Below are positions 1 through 8,350 of a DNA stretch of 64,000 nt, piece after piece; the stretch's first letter is position 1, and every line of letters starts with the position of its first letter. Below the pieces are notes generated by a model. The model did no database searches, was not told the origin of the DNA, and saw only the letters and a program-made list of their open reading frames with translations. This DNA comes from Vibrio pacinii DSM 19139 (lineage in GTDB: Bacteria > Pseudomonadota > Gammaproteobacteria > Enterobacterales > Vibrionaceae), in the NCBI RefSeq assembly GCF_000711795.1, contig NZ_KL543977.1, forward strand, positions 261,119-325,118, read 5' to 3'. Position numbers and translations under genes: made by a program.

Positions 1-301
1 GGCGCTTATCTGGCGATGCTTGTGACTCGTCTGTTTTGTCTGTCGTTGGTTCACCAGCAACAGCGCCAGGCTTGAGTTTAGCGAGCAGCTGTTTAGAAAG
101 TACTGTGGCACCTTCTACTTCAAGGATAGCTTCTAGTACACCCGCTTCTGGAGCAGGAACTTCTAGAACAACTTTGTCAGTTTCAATGTCAACCAACACT
201 TCGTCACGTTCAACGACGTCACCTGGTTGTTTGTGCCATGTTGCCACTGTAGCGTCAGCGACGGATTCAGGTAAATCTGGAACCAGAATTTCAATTGTCA
301 T
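1..301 (-). CDS. sucB: Dihydrolipoyl succinyltransferase (E2 of 2-oxoglutarate dehydrogenase), N-terminal part
   Basis: Only the first 100 or so codons are present; the gene runs off the left edge. The ATG reads back from 301 and gives a protein beginning MTIEILVPDLPESVADATV. This is a biotinyl/lipoyl domain with the lipoylated lysine in the motif DIETDKVVLEV at about residue 43, followed by a flexible linker. E2 carries the succinyl group from SucA to CoA in the 2-oxoglutarate dehydrogenase complex. It lies 28 bases after the sucA stop on the same strand, so it is the downstream gene of an sdh-suc transcript. Confidence 0.95.
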   Translation of the reverse strand, partial: MTIEILVPDLPESVADATVATWHKQPGDVVERDEVLVDIETDKVVLEVPAPEAGVLEAILEVEGATVLSKQLLAKLKPGAVAGEPTTDKTDESQASPDKR

Positions 302-329
302 ATCTGTTTCTTCCTTTAACTTCTAGTTC

Positions 330-3155
330 TTAGTTCGAAGTTTTTTTATTCACGGTAAGTGCGTCTTCTACCAACGCTTTCTGTTGTTTCAAGTGTACTG
401 ACATGTAACCAACGGCAGGTGATGCTGATGCTGGGCGACCAGCGTACTTAAGATCTGCACCTGCAGGGATTGCAGCACGGAAGTTGTGTTGGCTACAGTA
501 CCAAGCGCCTTGGTTCTGTGGCTCTTCCTGACACCAAACAAAGTCTTCAACATTGGTGTATTGCTCGATGGCAGCGGTCACTTCATCCATTGGGAACGGG
601 TAAAGCTGCTCAATACGAACAATGGCGACATCGTCTTGTTCATTGTTACGACGCTGTTCTAGCAAGTCGAAGTAGACTTTGCCTGAACAGAAGACAACAC
701 GTTTGACCTTCGCAGGTTCAAGATTATCCACTTCACCAATCGCCGCTTGGAACGTTCCTTGTGCAAGATCTTCAATTGAAGAGGTACACAGTGGGTGACG
801 TAGCAATGACTTCGGTGACATAACGATCAGTGGGCGGCGCATTGGTCGCACAACCTGACGTCGAATCATGTGGTAAACCTGAGCTGGTGTTGAAGGAACA
901 ACCACTTGCATGTTTTGCTCAGCACACAGCTGAAGGTAACGCTCAAGACGCGCTGATGAGTGCTCAGGGCCTTGACCTTCGTAACCATGAGGGAGAAGCA
1001 TAGTAAGGCCACATAAACGCGCCCACTTCTGCTCACCAGATGAAATAAATTGGTCAATAACTACCTGCGCGCCGTTGGCAAAGTCACCAAACTGTGCTTC
1101 CCAAAGCGTCAAGCCACCAGGTTCAGCAGTCGCGTAACCGTATTCAAACGCAAGTACGGCTTCTTCAGATAACACCGAATCAAAGACTTCAAACGGCCCT
1201 TGCTTATCATGAACATTCGCTAAAGGAACATACGTGCTGGCATCATTTTGATTATGTAGTACAGAGTGACGGTGGAAGAAAGTACCGCGACCTGAATCTT
1301 GGCCTGAGATACGAATACGTTTACCGTCATCAACTAGGGTTGCATAAGCGAGAGTCTCAGCCATTCCCCAGTCAATCGCTTTTTCACCGCTCAACATCGA
1401 CATACGATCGTTATATAACTTGTTGACTCGGCTTTGTAACTTATGGCTCTCAGGGTACTGACAGATACGGTGACCCAATTCAATCAAACGCTCTTGGTTG
1501 AACTCATTGTCCCAATCGACATCCCAGTCGTGACCTAAATAAGGTGACCAATCGACCGAATGCAGTGCCATTGGACGCCACTCTTTGACGACTACATCGC
1601 CGCGATCTAGTGCATCGCGATACTCGTTGACGAACTGAGTAGCAGTATCAATACCGAAATCACCGCGCTCCATTAGTACGTCAGCGTATAGCTTACGTGG
1701 TGTTGGATGCTTTTTGATTTTCTGATACATCAAAGGCTGAGTCGCATTTGGCTCATCGGCCTCATTGTGACCATGACGACGGTAACAAACTAAGTCGATA
1801 ACCACATCACGTTTAAATTCGTTACGGTAATCAAGCGCGATACGAGTAACAAACGCAACCGCTTCAGGGTCGTCAGCGTTAACGTGGAAAATCGGTGCCT
1901 GTACCATCTTGGCAATGTCAGTACAGTACATAGTTGAACGCGTGTCGCTAGGGTTTGACGTAGTGAAGCCAACTTGGTTGTTAACCACAATACGGACAGT
2001 ACCACCAACACGGAAACCGCGTGCCTGCGACATATTAAACGTTTCCGCAACCACACCCTGACCAGCAATCGCTGAATCACCATGGATGGTAATAGGTAGA
2101 ACGGTCGCACCATCTTGGTCGCCTAGACGATCTTGGCGGGCGCGAACAGAACCAATAACAACAGGGTTAACGATCTCAAGGTGAGATGGGTTAAATGCCA
2201 AAGCAAGGTGAACATCACCACCAGGTGTGGCAAAGTCAGCCGAGAAACCTTGGTGATATTTTACGTCACCAGTACCCCATGACTCGCCGTGCTTACCTGC
2301 AAACTCATCAAACAAGTCTTGAGGCTTTTTACCCAGCACGTTGACGAGCATATTGAGACGGCCACGGTGCGCCATACCAATAACCACTTCGCGCATACCG
2401 CTCTTACCAGCATGACGAATCAACTCTTTAGTCATCGGTATCAGTGCATCACCACCTTCCAATGAAAAGCGCTTAGCACCCGGGAACTTAGCCCCTAGGT
2501 AACGCTCAAGGCCTTCTGCCGCCGTCAACTCTTCAAGGAATTCTCGTTTCTCTTCTTGACTGAACGATGGTTGGCCAACCACTGATTCTAAACGTTGTTG
2601 AATCCAACGTTTTTGCTCAGTGTCTGTCATGTGCATGTATTCAGCACCGATAGAGCCACAGTAGATTTTGTTCAATGAAGAGTGAATATCTTTCAGTTTC
2701 ATGGTTTCTTTGCCAATGGCAAACGAACCCACGTTGAAAGTTTCTTCTAAATCGTCTTGAGTGAGATTGTGAAATGCAGGGTCTAGCTCCGCCACCGTTG
2801 GACGTTGCCATAAACCGAGAGGGTCAAGCTGCGCCGCTTCATGACCGCGGAAGCGGTAAGCGTTAATTAATTGAAGTACTTTTACCTGTTTAACGTCGAC
2901 ATCAGGATCACTAACTTGGACATTGTAATGCTTCGTTTCTTTAGCGAGTCGTCGGAAGTAGTCACGGACACGTGAATGAGGCTGTTCAACCACCTCTTGT
3001 GAAGACTTAGGCAAGCCCTCAAAAACACGTTTCCACTCCTCACTTACCAGATCGGGGTCACTTAGATACAGTTCGTAGAGGTCCTCTACATACGTTGCAT
3101 TGGCGCCAGCCAAGTGTGAAGACTCGAGCCACGCCTTCATCACGCCGTTGTGCAT
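330..3155 (-). CDS. sucA: 2-oxoglutarate dehydrogenase E1 component
   Basis: The product has 941 residues, the usual length for bacterial thiamine-diphosphate-dependent 2-oxoglutarate decarboxylase. The N-terminus MHNGVMKAWLESSHLAGAN matches the short E2-binding region of the family. Further in are the active-site stretch GMAHRGRLNMLVNVLGK, HGDSAIAGQG, the loop VNNQVGFTTSNP, and the C-terminal QEEPQNQGAW motif. It decarboxylates 2-oxoglutarate and passes the succinyl group to lipoyl-SucB. It follows sdhB after 168 bases that hold two stem-loops, and precedes sucB, so it belongs to a TCA-cycle operon. No defect is seen. Confidence 0.98.
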   Translation of the reverse strand: MHNGVMKAWLESSHLAGANATYVEDLYELYLSDPDLVSEEWKRVFEGLPKSSQEVVEQPHSRVRDYFRRLAKETKHYNVQVSDPDVDVKQVKVLQLINAYRFRGHEAAQLDPLGLWQRPTVAELDPAFHNLTQDDLEETFNVGSFAIGKETMKLKDIHSSLNKIYCGSIGAEYMHMTDTEQKRWIQQRLESVVGQPSFSQEEKREFLEELTAAEGLERYLGAKFPGAKRFSLEGGDALIPMTKELIRHAGKSGMREVVIGMAHRGRLNMLVNVLGKKPQDLFDEFAGKHGESWGTGDVKYHQGFSADFATPGGDVHLALAFNPSHLEIVNPVVIGSVRARQDRLGDQDGATVLPITIHGDSAIAGQGVVAETFNMSQARGFRVGGTVRIVVNNQVGFTTSNPSDTRSTMYCTDIAKMVQAPIFHVNADDPEAVAFVTRIALDYRNEFKRDVVIDLVCYRRHGHNEADEPNATQPLMYQKIKKHPTPRKLYADVLMERGDFGIDTATQFVNEYRDALDRGDVVVKEWRPMALHSVDWSPYLGHDWDVDWDNEFNQERLIELGHRICQYPESHKLQSRVNKLYNDRMSMLSGEKAIDWGMAETLAYATLVDDGKRIRISGQDSGRGTFFHRHSVLHNQNDASTYVPLANVHDKQGPFEVFDSVLSEEAVLAFEYGYATAEPGGLTLWEAQFGDFANGAQVVIDQFISSGEQKWARLCGLTMLLPHGYEGQGPEHSSARLERYLQLCAEQNMQVVVPSTPAQVYHMIRRQVVRPMRRPLIVMSPKSLLRHPLCTSSIEDLAQGTFQAAIGEVDNLEPAKVKRVVFCSGKVYFDLLEQRRNNEQDDVAIVRIEQLYPFPMDEVTAAIEQYTNVEDFVWCQEEPQNQGAWYCSQHNFRAAIPAGADLKYAGRPASASPAVGYMSVHLKQQKALVEDALTVNKKTSN

Positions 3156-3212
3156 ATTTTCCCTTAACCAGTAGTTTTCACGTTTGCTTCGGTCTATGCC
3201 GAGCTATTAAGA

Positions 3213-3300
3213 GCCGACCCAGAATAGGTCGGCAATTTTACTATTCTTTTACTCTATCTTTGTCGAGTTGCGGCTCGGCGATACATGACCGCCAGAGCCG
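3213..3300 (-). other. Two stem-loops between sdhB and sucA
   Basis: Two inverted repeats sit in the 168-base sdhB-sucA gap. One is 3213-3233, with 7-bp arms GCCGACC and GGTCGGC. The other is 3271-3300, where CGGCTC/GAGCCG closes an inner GGCG/CGCC pair. Neither is followed by a T-run on the minus strand, so they are not classic terminators. They could stabilise or partly attenuate the sdh transcript before suc. Confidence 0.55.
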
Positions 3301-3323
3301 TCTCTATTTAGATACCGAGTAAC

Positions 3324-4034
3324 TTAAACCGAGCGATTGACTAACATGGTCTTAATGTGACCAATCGCTTTGGTCGGATTCAATCCCTTAGGACAAACAC
3401 TGACACAGTTCATGATGCCATGGCAACGGAAAACGCTGAATGCATCATCAAGATTTGACAAGCGTTCGTCTGTGGCAGTATCACGGCTATCAATTAACCA
3501 ACGATAAGCCGCTAAAAGACCTGCAGGACCGATAAATTTATCAGGATTCCACCAGAATGACGGACAAGACGTTGTACAACATGCACACATGATACATTCG
3601 TACAATCCATCAAGATGAGCCCGATCTTCTGGCGATTGTAAGTTTTCACGAGATGGTGGCAAGGCGCCATCATCAATCAAGAAAGGCTTAACTTTCGTGT
3701 AGTTATCGTAGAATTGTGTCATATCAACGATAAGGTCACGCACAACAGGCAGACCAGGTAGTGGGCGAATCACAATCTTGTCACCTTTCAGCGCTGAAAG
3801 GGGTGTGATACACGCCAAACCATTTTTACCGTTCATGTTCACACCGTCAGAACCACAAACACCTTCACGACAAGAACGACGGAAAGAGATGCTAGGATCT
3901 TGCTCTTTAAGCAGAATCAACGCATCAAGAAGCATCATGTCAGATCCTTCTTCCACTTCTAATGTGTAGTCCTTCATGTACGGCTTTTGGTCGACATCAG
4001 GATTGTAGCGGTACAAAGAGAAATTCAGTTTCAT
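3324..4034 (-). CDS. sdhB: Succinate dehydrogenase iron-sulfur subunit
   Basis: The 236-residue protein has all three cluster motifs of the family. The 2Fe-2S site is CREGVC (Cys55, Cys60) with Cys75. The 4Fe-4S site is CIMCACCTTSCP (Cys147, Cys150, Cys153, Cys157). The 3Fe-4S ligands include CHGIMNCVSVCP (Cys204, Cys210, Cys214). SdhB carries electrons from the FAD of SdhA to the quinone site at SdhC/SdhD on the inner membrane. It starts 18 bases after the sdhA stop with an AGGAGGG-like ribosome site between them. Confidence 0.98.
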   Translation of the reverse strand: MKLNFSLYRYNPDVDQKPYMKDYTLEVEEGSDMMLLDALILLKEQDPSISFRRSCREGVCGSDGVNMNGKNGLACITPLSALKGDKIVIRPLPGLPVVRDLIVDMTQFYDNYTKVKPFLIDDGALPPSRENLQSPEDRAHLDGLYECIMCACCTTSCPSFWWNPDKFIGPAGLLAAYRWLIDSRDTATDERLSNLDDAFSVFRCHGIMNCVSVCPKGLNPTKAIGHIKTMLVNRSV

Positions 4035-4052
4035 AATATTACCCTCCTTTCC

Positions 4053-5819
4053 TTAGTACGTACGTGCTTTTGGCGGAAATGCTTCACGATGGACGGGTTC
4101 CATGTTGACACCACGCTTAGCCATTGACTCTGTTTCCGGATTGTAGACCGAGTGACATAGCCACTGCTCATCGTTACGATCTGGGAAGTCAAAACGGGCG
4201 TGAGCACCACGGCTCTCAGTACGGTAGTTCGCCGCAACGGCCGTCGCAAAAGCAGTTTCCATCAAGTTTTCAAGTTCTAGACACTCAATACGTTGCGTGT
4301 TGAACTCGGTCGACTTATCCGACAGGTGAGCATTTTTCAGACGCTCACGGATAACTTTCAGCTCTTCTAGGCCTTTTGCCATTGCATCACCTTCACGGAA
4401 AACCGAGAAGTTGTTCTGCATACATTGCTGAAGGTCTTTACGAATCTGAGCAGGATCTTCACCGTCAGTGCTGTTTTCCCAACGGTTGTAACGCTCTAGT
4501 GAACGCTCAATATCAGCTTCAGTTGCTGGCTTAGCTTCAGCTTGTTTCAGCAGTGTTTCGCCAAGATGCAGGCCTGTAGCACGACCAAATACCACTAAAT
4601 CGAGCAGTGAGTTACCACCCAAGCGGTTAGCGCCGTGAACCGATACTGATGCAATCTCACCGCATGCGAATAGGCCTTGTACTTCAACATCGCTGCCATC
4701 TGCAGTTTGCTTAATCGCCTGGCCAGAAACTTGAGTGGGAATACCACCCATCATGTAGTGACAAGTTGGAATAACTGGAATTGGCTCTTTGACTGGATCA
4801 ACGTGTGCGAAGGTACGAGACAGTTCACAAACACCTGGTAGACGTGACTCTAGAGTCTCTTTACCTAGGTGATCGAGTTTCAGTTTAATGTGAGGCCCCC
4901 ATGGGCCATCGCAACCGCGACCTTCGCGAATTTCGATCATCATTGAACGAGCAACCACATCACGGCCAGCTAAGTCTTTAGCATTCGGCGCGTAGCGCTC
5001 CATGAATCGTTCACCATCTTTATTAAGAAGGTAACCACCTTCACCACGACAACCTTCCGTGACAAGAACACCTGCGCCAGCAATACCCGTTGGGTGGAAC
5101 TGCCACATTTCCATGTCTTGCATTGGAACGCCCGCACGCAGCGCCATACCAACACCATCACCTGTATTGATGTGAGCGTTAGTTGTCGATGCGTAAATAC
5201 GGCCAGCGCCACCAGTAGCTAAGATGGTTGCTTTCGATTTGAAGTAGCATACTTCGCCCGTTTCCATACAAAGCGCAGTACAACCTAAAACTACATCGTC
5301 TTCATTTTTAACGATGTCGAGTGCATACCACTCAGAGAATATGGTTGTCTTGTGCTTGATGTTTTGCTGGTAAAGCGTGTGAAGAAGAGCATGACCAGTA
5401 CGGTCAGCTGCTGCTGCAGTACGTGCCGCTTGCTCGCCACCGAAATTCTTCGATTGGCCGCCAAACGGACGTTGGTAGATACTACCATTATCAAAACGAG
5501 AAAACGGAAGGCCCATTTTCTCTAACTCAATCACGGATTCAGGGCCGTTTTTACACATGTATTCGATCGCGTCTTGGTCACCAATATAGTCGGAACCTTT
5601 GACCGTATCGTACATATGCTGCTCCCAATGATCTTCGTGCGCATTACCTAGCGCAACCGTAATACCACCTTGAGCAGAAACAGTGTGAGAACGTGTTGGG
5701 AACACTTTCGAAAGCAATGCACATGAAAGGCCTTGCTCAGAGATTTGCAGTGCAGCGCGCATGCCTGCACCACCAGCGCCGATTACTACGGCATCAAATT
5801 CACGAACTGGAATAGACAC
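4053..5819 (-). CDS. sdhA: Succinate dehydrogenase flavoprotein subunit
   Basis: The 588-residue protein has an N-terminal FAD-binding fold (VVIGAGGAGMRAAL, about residues 11-24). The covalent FAD-histidine is His45 in PTRSHTVSAQGG, and the substrate region includes WQFHPTGIAGAG. It oxidises succinate to fumarate in the TCA cycle and in respiratory complex II. The start codon is GTG, directly abutting the sdhD TAA stop (TAAGTG), so translation is probably coupled. The start agrees with the family N-terminus xxxPVREFDAVVIG. Confidence 0.98.
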   Translation of the reverse strand: MSIPVREFDAVVIGAGGAGMRAALQISEQGLSCALLSKVFPTRSHTVSAQGGITVALGNAHEDHWEQHMYDTVKGSDYIGDQDAIEYMCKNGPESVIELEKMGLPFSRFDNGSIYQRPFGGQSKNFGGEQAARTAAAADRTGHALLHTLYQQNIKHKTTIFSEWYALDIVKNEDDVVLGCTALCMETGEVCYFKSKATILATGGAGRIYASTTNAHINTGDGVGMALRAGVPMQDMEMWQFHPTGIAGAGVLVTEGCRGEGGYLLNKDGERFMERYAPNAKDLAGRDVVARSMMIEIREGRGCDGPWGPHIKLKLDHLGKETLESRLPGVCELSRTFAHVDPVKEPIPVIPTCHYMMGGIPTQVSGQAIKQTADGSDVEVQGLFACGEIASVSVHGANRLGGNSLLDLVVFGRATGLHLGETLLKQAEAKPATEADIERSLERYNRWENSTDGEDPAQIRKDLQQCMQNNFSVFREGDAMAKGLEELKVIRERLKNAHLSDKSTEFNTQRIECLELENLMETAFATAVAANYRTESRGAHARFDFPDRNDEQWLCHSVYNPETESMAKRGVNMEPVHREAFPPKARTY

Positions 5820-6164
5820 TTACGCACCCCACAGAATAAATAGACCAGAGAAGAAGTAACCAAATAGCACAGCGATAACGCCGAGCTGCAGGCCACCACG
5901 AAGCTTGGCGCACTTAATATAGTCAGTCAGTACTTGCCATAAGCCGATCCATGCGTGAATCAATACCGACATTAGCGCGAGCATAGTGAAAACCTTGGTG
6001 AACGTGCCACCAAAGAACTGGGTCCAAGAGAGGTAAGAAATATCTGTGAAAGCACAGAAGCTAACCAGATAGACAGTGTAGAGCGTCATAATGATAGCGG
6101 TAGCACGAATCAATAAATAATCATGCACACCATTACGACCAAAAGATGAAATGTGTTTTACCAT
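5820..6164 (-). CDS. sdhD: Succinate dehydrogenase membrane anchor subunit SdhD
   Basis: A 114-residue protein with three hydrophobic helices (about residues 18-38, 55-78, 90-112), the expected size for the SdhD cytochrome b556 anchor. The N-terminus includes GRNGVHDYLLIRATA, the family signature around the quinone site, and His66 in the second helix region is a candidate heme ligand. It overlaps the end of sdhC by 7 bases and touches sdhA, forming the tight sdhCDAB order. Confidence 0.96.
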   Translation of the reverse strand: MVKHISSFGRNGVHDYLLIRATAIIMTLYTVYLVSFCAFTDISYLSWTQFFGGTFTKVFTMLALMSVLIHAWIGLWQVLTDYIKCAKLRGGLQLGVIAVLFGYFFSGLFILWGA

Positions 6165-6550
6165 ACCATTACCCCCGCCAGTAGAGACAGAACGGCTGTT
6201 GCTGCGAATGCAACCTTAGCGCTCATTGCGCCAGATTCCAGCTCTTCAAAATGACCCATATCCATCAGAAGGTGACGGATACCACCAGCAATGTGGTAGG
6301 CCAATGCCGTTAGGATGCCCCATAAAATGAACTTCACGAAGAAGCCATCGACAAGGTCAACCGCTTGCGCGTAACCCACTGGGGACGATAACGAAATGGA
6401 TAACAACCAAAGTAGTATTCCGACCGCGACGAACGTAATTACACCAGAAACACGGTGTAAGATTGATGCGATAGCAGTGATCGGAAAGCTAATGGTCTGT
6501 AAATCTAGATTAACAGGTCTTGACTTTCTTTCTTTCACGGGCTTGCTCAC
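6158..6550 (-). CDS. sdhC: Succinate dehydrogenase cytochrome b556 subunit SdhC
   Basis: A 130-residue membrane protein with three helices. It shows the family motif RPVNLDLQTISFPITAIASI near residues 12-31, LHRVSG just after it, and HIAGGIRHLLMD, which carries the heme-ligand histidine. It starts with GTG at 6550 preceded by a GGAG ribosome site. With SdhD it anchors SdhAB and binds heme and quinone. It is the first gene of the sdh-suc operon, divergent from gltA across a 395-base regulatory gap. Confidence 0.96.
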   Translation of the reverse strand: MSKPVKERKSRPVNLDLQTISFPITAIASILHRVSGVITFVAVGILLWLLSISLSSPVGYAQAVDLVDGFFVKFILWGILTALAYHIAGGIRHLLMDMGHFEELESGAMSAKVAFAATAVLSLLAGVMVW

Positions 6551-6608
6551 TCAGCTCCATTGAGCATTTATAGTTATGAACGAATTTTGATTGCAAACCT
6601 ACAAAAGT

Positions 6609-6623
6609 TAACATTTATTTAAC
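6609..6623 (-). promoter_or_regulatory. ArcA-like binding box upstream of sdhC
   Basis: TAACATTTATTTAAC matches 14 of 15 bases of the reverse complement of the ArcA-P consensus GTTAATTAAATGTTA as I recall it. It lies 59 bases upstream of the sdhC start. ArcA represses sdh under low oxygen in enteric bacteria, so the position makes sense. Binding is inferred. Confidence 0.6.
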
Positions 6624-6864
6624 ACTTACCCGCAACAATTCGCTGAGTATTTTGTAAAATATTTGTTAACAACAAGGATTAAAACTTCACCTCACATTTG
6701 TTTCAAGCCTTGAATTTATAAGGTTTTCACCAAAATTTACTGCGCCACTATACGGCTGGCAACATTCTAATACAATTGGTGTAACAATTTTTGCTACACA
6801 GACCAGATTTTTAACCTTATACGTTCAAAAAACCATAACAAGTGCACACATCGGAGGAGAAAAA

Positions 6865-6927
6865 TTGACTTTGATAACGAACACACGTACAAAAATGTCA
6901 CACAAACATCCTGGACGGATTAAATAA
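6865..6927 (+). other. Candidate 20-codon leader reading frame before gltA
   Basis: A TTG at 6865 stands 5 bases after GGAGGAG (6853-6859) and opens a 20-codon frame ending in TAA at 6925-6927. The peptide starts MTLITNTRTK and is rich in Thr, Lys and His. It ends 18 bases before the gltA ATG. The ribosome site is better than that of many real genes here, but the frame is short and uses TTG, so it may be chance. Confidence 0.35.
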
Positions 6928-6945
6928 TAAACAAAGGAGATTGTT

Positions 6946-8235
6946 ATGGCAGATAAGAAAGCTACCCTTCATGTCGAAGGTCAAGCGCCTATCGAGCTGC
7001 CGATTATGGAAGGTGCGCTAGGTACCCCTGTAATTGATGTTCGTAAACTGGGAGCAAATGGTTACTTTACGTTTGACCCAGGTTTTCTTGCCACTGCATC
7101 CTGTGAATCTCAAATCACCTATATCGATGGCGGCAAAGGGATTCTTTTGCACCGCGGTTACCCTATTGATCAGCTAGCGAACAACGCTGATTATTTAGAA
7201 GTATGTTATATCCTTCTTTATGGTGAAGCCCCAACACGTGAACAATACGAGAAATTTAAGACAACCGTCACTCGTCACACTATGGTCCATGAGCAAATTG
7301 CCAGTTTCTTCCACGGTTTCCGCCGTGATGCTCACCCTATGGCCGTTATGTGTGGTGTCGTTGGCGCTCTTGCAGCGTTCTATCACGATTCACTCGACAT
7401 TAATAACGACACTCACCGCGAGATTACCGCATACCGACTACTGTCGAAAATGCCAACGCTTGCCGCGATGTGTTACAAATATTCTATCGGTCAGCCGTTT
7501 ATCTACCCACGCAATGATCTAAGCTACGCAGAAAACTTCCTACACATGATGTTCGCTAATCCATGTGAAGAATATGAAGTGAATCCTGTCGTCGCACGTG
7601 CGATGGATAAGATTTTCACTCTACATGCAGACCACGAACAAAACGCATCCACCTCTACCGTGCGTCTTGCAGGTTCTTCAGGCGCTAACCCATTCGCATG
7701 TATCGCAGCGGGTATCGCGTCACTTTGGGGCCCTGCTCACGGCGGCGCTAACGAAGCATGTTTGAAGATGCTAGAAGAGATTGGCAGCGTTGAAAACATT
7801 CCTGAGTACGTTGAACGTGCGAAAGACAAAGACGATCCATTCCGCCTGATGGGCTTTGGTCACCGTGTCTACAAGAACTACGATCCGCGCGCGACAGTGA
7901 TGCGCGAAACGTGTCACGATGTACTTAAAGAACTCAATATCCAAGACCCACTGCTTGACGTTGCAATGGAGCTAGAGCGGATTGCATTATCAGACGAATA
8001 CTTCGTGTCGAAGAAACTCTACCCTAACGTAGATTTCTACTCAGGTATCATCTTGAAAGCGATTGGTATTCCGGTTTCAATGTTTACCGTAATCTTTGCC
8101 TTATCACGTACTATTGGCTGGATTGCACACTGGAACGAAATGCATAGCGACCCACTTAACCGTATCGGTCGCCCTCGTCAGCTTTATACTGGTGAAGCTC
8201 AACGTGAATTTTCGCCAATGCATGAGCGTGAGTAA
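6946..8235 (+). CDS. gltA: Citrate synthase
   Basis: The 429-residue protein is a hexameric-type (type II) citrate synthase that condenses oxaloacetate and acetyl-CoA. Catalytic residues are visible: the histidine in WGPAHGGANE (about 265), the histidine in GFGHRVYKNYDPRA (about 306), and the aspartate in NVDFYSG (about 363). The N-terminal domain typical of Gram-negative NADH-sensitive enzymes is present. The ATG follows AAAGGAG at good spacing. It is divergent from sdhC and ends in a heptamer repeat and a terminator. Confidence 0.98.
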   Translation: MADKKATLHVEGQAPIELPIMEGALGTPVIDVRKLGANGYFTFDPGFLATASCESQITYIDGGKGILLHRGYPIDQLANNADYLEVCYILLYGEAPTREQYEKFKTTVTRHTMVHEQIASFFHGFRRDAHPMAVMCGVVGALAAFYHDSLDINNDTHREITAYRLLSKMPTLAAMCYKYSIGQPFIYPRNDLSYAENFLHMMFANPCEEYEVNPVVARAMDKIFTLHADHEQNASTSTVRLAGSSGANPFACIAAGIASLWGPAHGGANEACLKMLEEIGSVENIPEYVERAKDKDDPFRLMGFGHRVYKNYDPRATVMRETCHDVLKELNIQDPLLDVAMELERIALSDEYFVSKKLYPNVDFYSGIILKAIGIPVSMFTVIFALSRTIGWIAHWNEMHSDPLNRIGRPRQLYTGEAQREFSPMHERE

Positions 8236-8269
8236 CTAGAAGCTAGAAGCTAGAAGCTAGAAGCTAGAA
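8236..8269 (+). repeat. Tandem heptamer (CTAGAAG)n
   Basis: Four exact copies of CTAGAAG plus six bases of a fifth start directly after the gltA stop codon. The tract is in the 3' untranslated region just before the terminator. Such short tandem tracts change length by slippage. Confidence 0.95.
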
Positions 8270-8274
8270 AGAAT

Positions 8275-8310
8275 AAGGGTTGATGTATAAGCATCAACCC
8301 TTTGTTTTTA
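8275..8310 (+). terminator. Rho-independent terminator of gltA
   Basis: Arms AAGGGTTGATG and CATCAACCCTT around a 6-base loop, followed by TTGTTTTTA. Confidence 0.85.
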
Positions 8311-8350
8311 TATCAAATTGACAATGTAGGTACCAAATAGCATTGCTGAT

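Larger units (their letters stand above)
6551..6945. promoter_or_regulatory. Divergent sdhC-gltA control region
   Basis: A 395-base AT-rich gap between two divergent TCA genes. It holds an ArcA-like box near sdhC and a strong ribosome site with a short leader reading frame ahead of gltA. No conserved protein gene is seen. Start points of transcription cannot be placed with confidence. Confidence 0.7.

Noticed and set aside
36..326. Plus-strand open frame of 96 codons
   Set aside because: It is antisense to the sucB start; its Ser/Thr-rich translation is a shadow of the lipoyl domain coding sequence.
6568..6596. Sigma-70 promoter of sdhC (TTGCAA, 17 bases, CTATAA)
   Set aside because: The boxes fit, but the transcript would start only about 11 bases before the GTG, inside the ribosome site, so it is doubtful.
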